Under the pieces are notes generated by a model. The model was not told the DNA's origin. It ran no database searches and saw nothing but the letters and a program-made list of their open reading frames with translations. A program made the position numbers and the translations under genes. 21,959 bases of DNA from DATBSK01 sp964532485. Lineage in GTDB: Bacteria > Actinomycetota > Acidimicrobiia > IMCC26256 > PALSA-555. Location of the stretch: positions 1 to 21,959 of the forward strand of contig CAZHKE010000048.1 in assembly GCA_964532485.1 (NCBI GenBank), in the 5' to 3' direction. Below are positions 21,423 through 21,959 of this stretch, in pieces (the first letter of the stretch is position 1; each line of letters starts with the position of its first letter).

Positions 21423-21959
21423 GTGCGCGACGTATGCCATTGGCTCGGTGGCAAGGAGTGGGAGGGGACCTCCGGTCGCACCGCGAGCGTGTTCGACCCG
21501 TCGTCGGGAGCTGTCGCGGCGCAGGTCCGACTGGCCGATCCGTCCGACGTCGACGTGGCGGTCAAGGTTGCCGCCGAGGCGTACGCCGAGTGGCGTGAGA
21601 GGCCGCTCGGCCGCCGCGCACGGGTGCTGTTCGCGTTTCGCGAGATCGCCGAGGGCCACCAGGACGACCTGGCCCGCGTCGTCAGCTCGGAGCACGGCAA
21701 GGTGGTGTCGGACGCGCTCGGTGAGGTGACACGGGGGCTCGAGGTCGTCGACTTCGCGTGCGGCATCCCCCACCTGGTGAAGGGCGAGCACTCCGACGGC
21801 GTGTCGACCGACACCGACGTCCACTCGCTGCGCCAGCCGCTCGGCTTGTGCGCCTCAATCACGCCGTTCAACTTCCACCCCATGGACCCCAGCTCGATCT
21901 GGACGTACGCGATCGCGAGCGGCAACGCGATCGTTCTCAAGCCGTCGGAGCGTGAACCG
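21423..21959 (+). CDS. mmsA: Methylmalonate-semialdehyde dehydrogenase-like (CoA-acylating aldehyde dehydrogenase), 3' end outside the window
   Basis: The first 179 residues of an aldehyde dehydrogenase; the rest, including the catalytic Cys, is beyond the window. The N-terminal domain shows EHGKVVSDALGEVTRGLEVV (90-109), FACGIPHLVKGE (111-122), ITPFNFHPMDP (146-156) and SGNAIVLKPSERE (166-178), the pattern of MmsA enzymes that turn methylmalonate semialdehyde into propionyl-CoA in valine degradation. GTG 21423 is the start, because a TAACCT hexamer stands 7 nt before it and the family N-terminus aligns there. HPMDPSS replaces the usual PAMVPLW-type stretch after ITPFNF, so specificity may be altered. 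Confidence 0.87.
   Translation, partial: MRDVCHWLGGKEWEGTSGRTASVFDPSSGAVAAQVRLADPSDVDVAVKVAAEAYAEWRERPLGRRARVLFAFREIAEGHQDDLARVVSSEHGKVVSDALGEVTRGLEVVDFACGIPHLVKGEHSDGVSTDTDVHSLRQPLGLCASITPFNFHPMDPSSIWTYAIASGNAIVLKPSEREP

Noticed and set aside
1..21959. tRNA, rRNA, CRISPR array, insertion sequence, integrase or prophage genes
   Set aside because: I found no cloverleaf, spaced direct repeats, transposase or recombinase motif on either strand; composition is uniform except for the leader region near 19500.

Overview
The window is a gene-dense, very GC-rich stretch of an actinobacterial chromosome. The strongest taxonomic evidence is a set of families largely confined to Actinobacteria: a DUF3090 protein, an MSMEG_4193-type histidine phosphatase and a DUF3151 protein. 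Short or absent 5' leaders and many GTG starts fit the same group. The many acyl-CoA and flavin enzymes would suit an acidimicrobial-type lineage, but that finer placement is inference. I see no tRNA, rRNA, CRISPR array, insertion sequence or phage gene. Both window edges cut through genes.

Layout. (1) 1-1296, minus: histidine phosphatase, DUF3090 protein and the first codons of a third gene that by context is probably SCO1664-like. (2) 1438-2926, plus: DUF3151 protein and GDP-mannose 4,6-dehydratase. (3) 2929-4433: a nitronate monooxygenase-like enzyme (minus) back to back with purE (plus). (4) 4467-8046: an acyl-CoA synthetase (plus) converging on an acyl-CoA dehydrogenase plus PaaG-type enoyl-CoA isomerase pair (minus), a probable acyl-CoA catabolic group. 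(5) 8115-11600, minus: a MacB/LolE-type ABC permease and its ATPase, with a promoter and a Crp/Fnr-like palindrome upstream. (6) lgt (minus), divergent from an LLM-family flavin oxidoreductase plus DUF427 pair (plus). (7) 14114-17181, minus: TetR regulator, 14-TM MFS exporter and an unusual Fpg/Nei-like glycosylase, with a TetR-type operator in front. (8) 17234-18823, minus: an ABC1/UbiB-family kinase-like protein. (9) 18963-19430, minus: a small lysozyme-like putative lipoprotein with a structured leader and two hairpins behind it. (10) A PYROXD2-like FAD oxidoreductase (minus), divergent from a truncated methylmalonate-semialdehyde dehydrogenase-like gene (plus).

A recurring pattern is a TANNNT hexamer 6-9 nt before the start codon of nine genes. 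This indicates leaderless transcription and helps fix starts such as purE at 3939 and the LLM gene at 12671. Genes with a good Shine-Dalgarno sequence (ABC ATPase, DUF427, PYROXD2-like, small lipoprotein) are internal to operons or have real 5' leaders.

I found no convincing new multi-gene system. The best leads are the glycosylase with several altered active-site motifs placed behind a TetR/MFS pair, the Crp-like site that straddles the lgt stop codon, the structured and polypurine leader of the lysozyme-like lipoprotein, and the leaderless promoter grammar.
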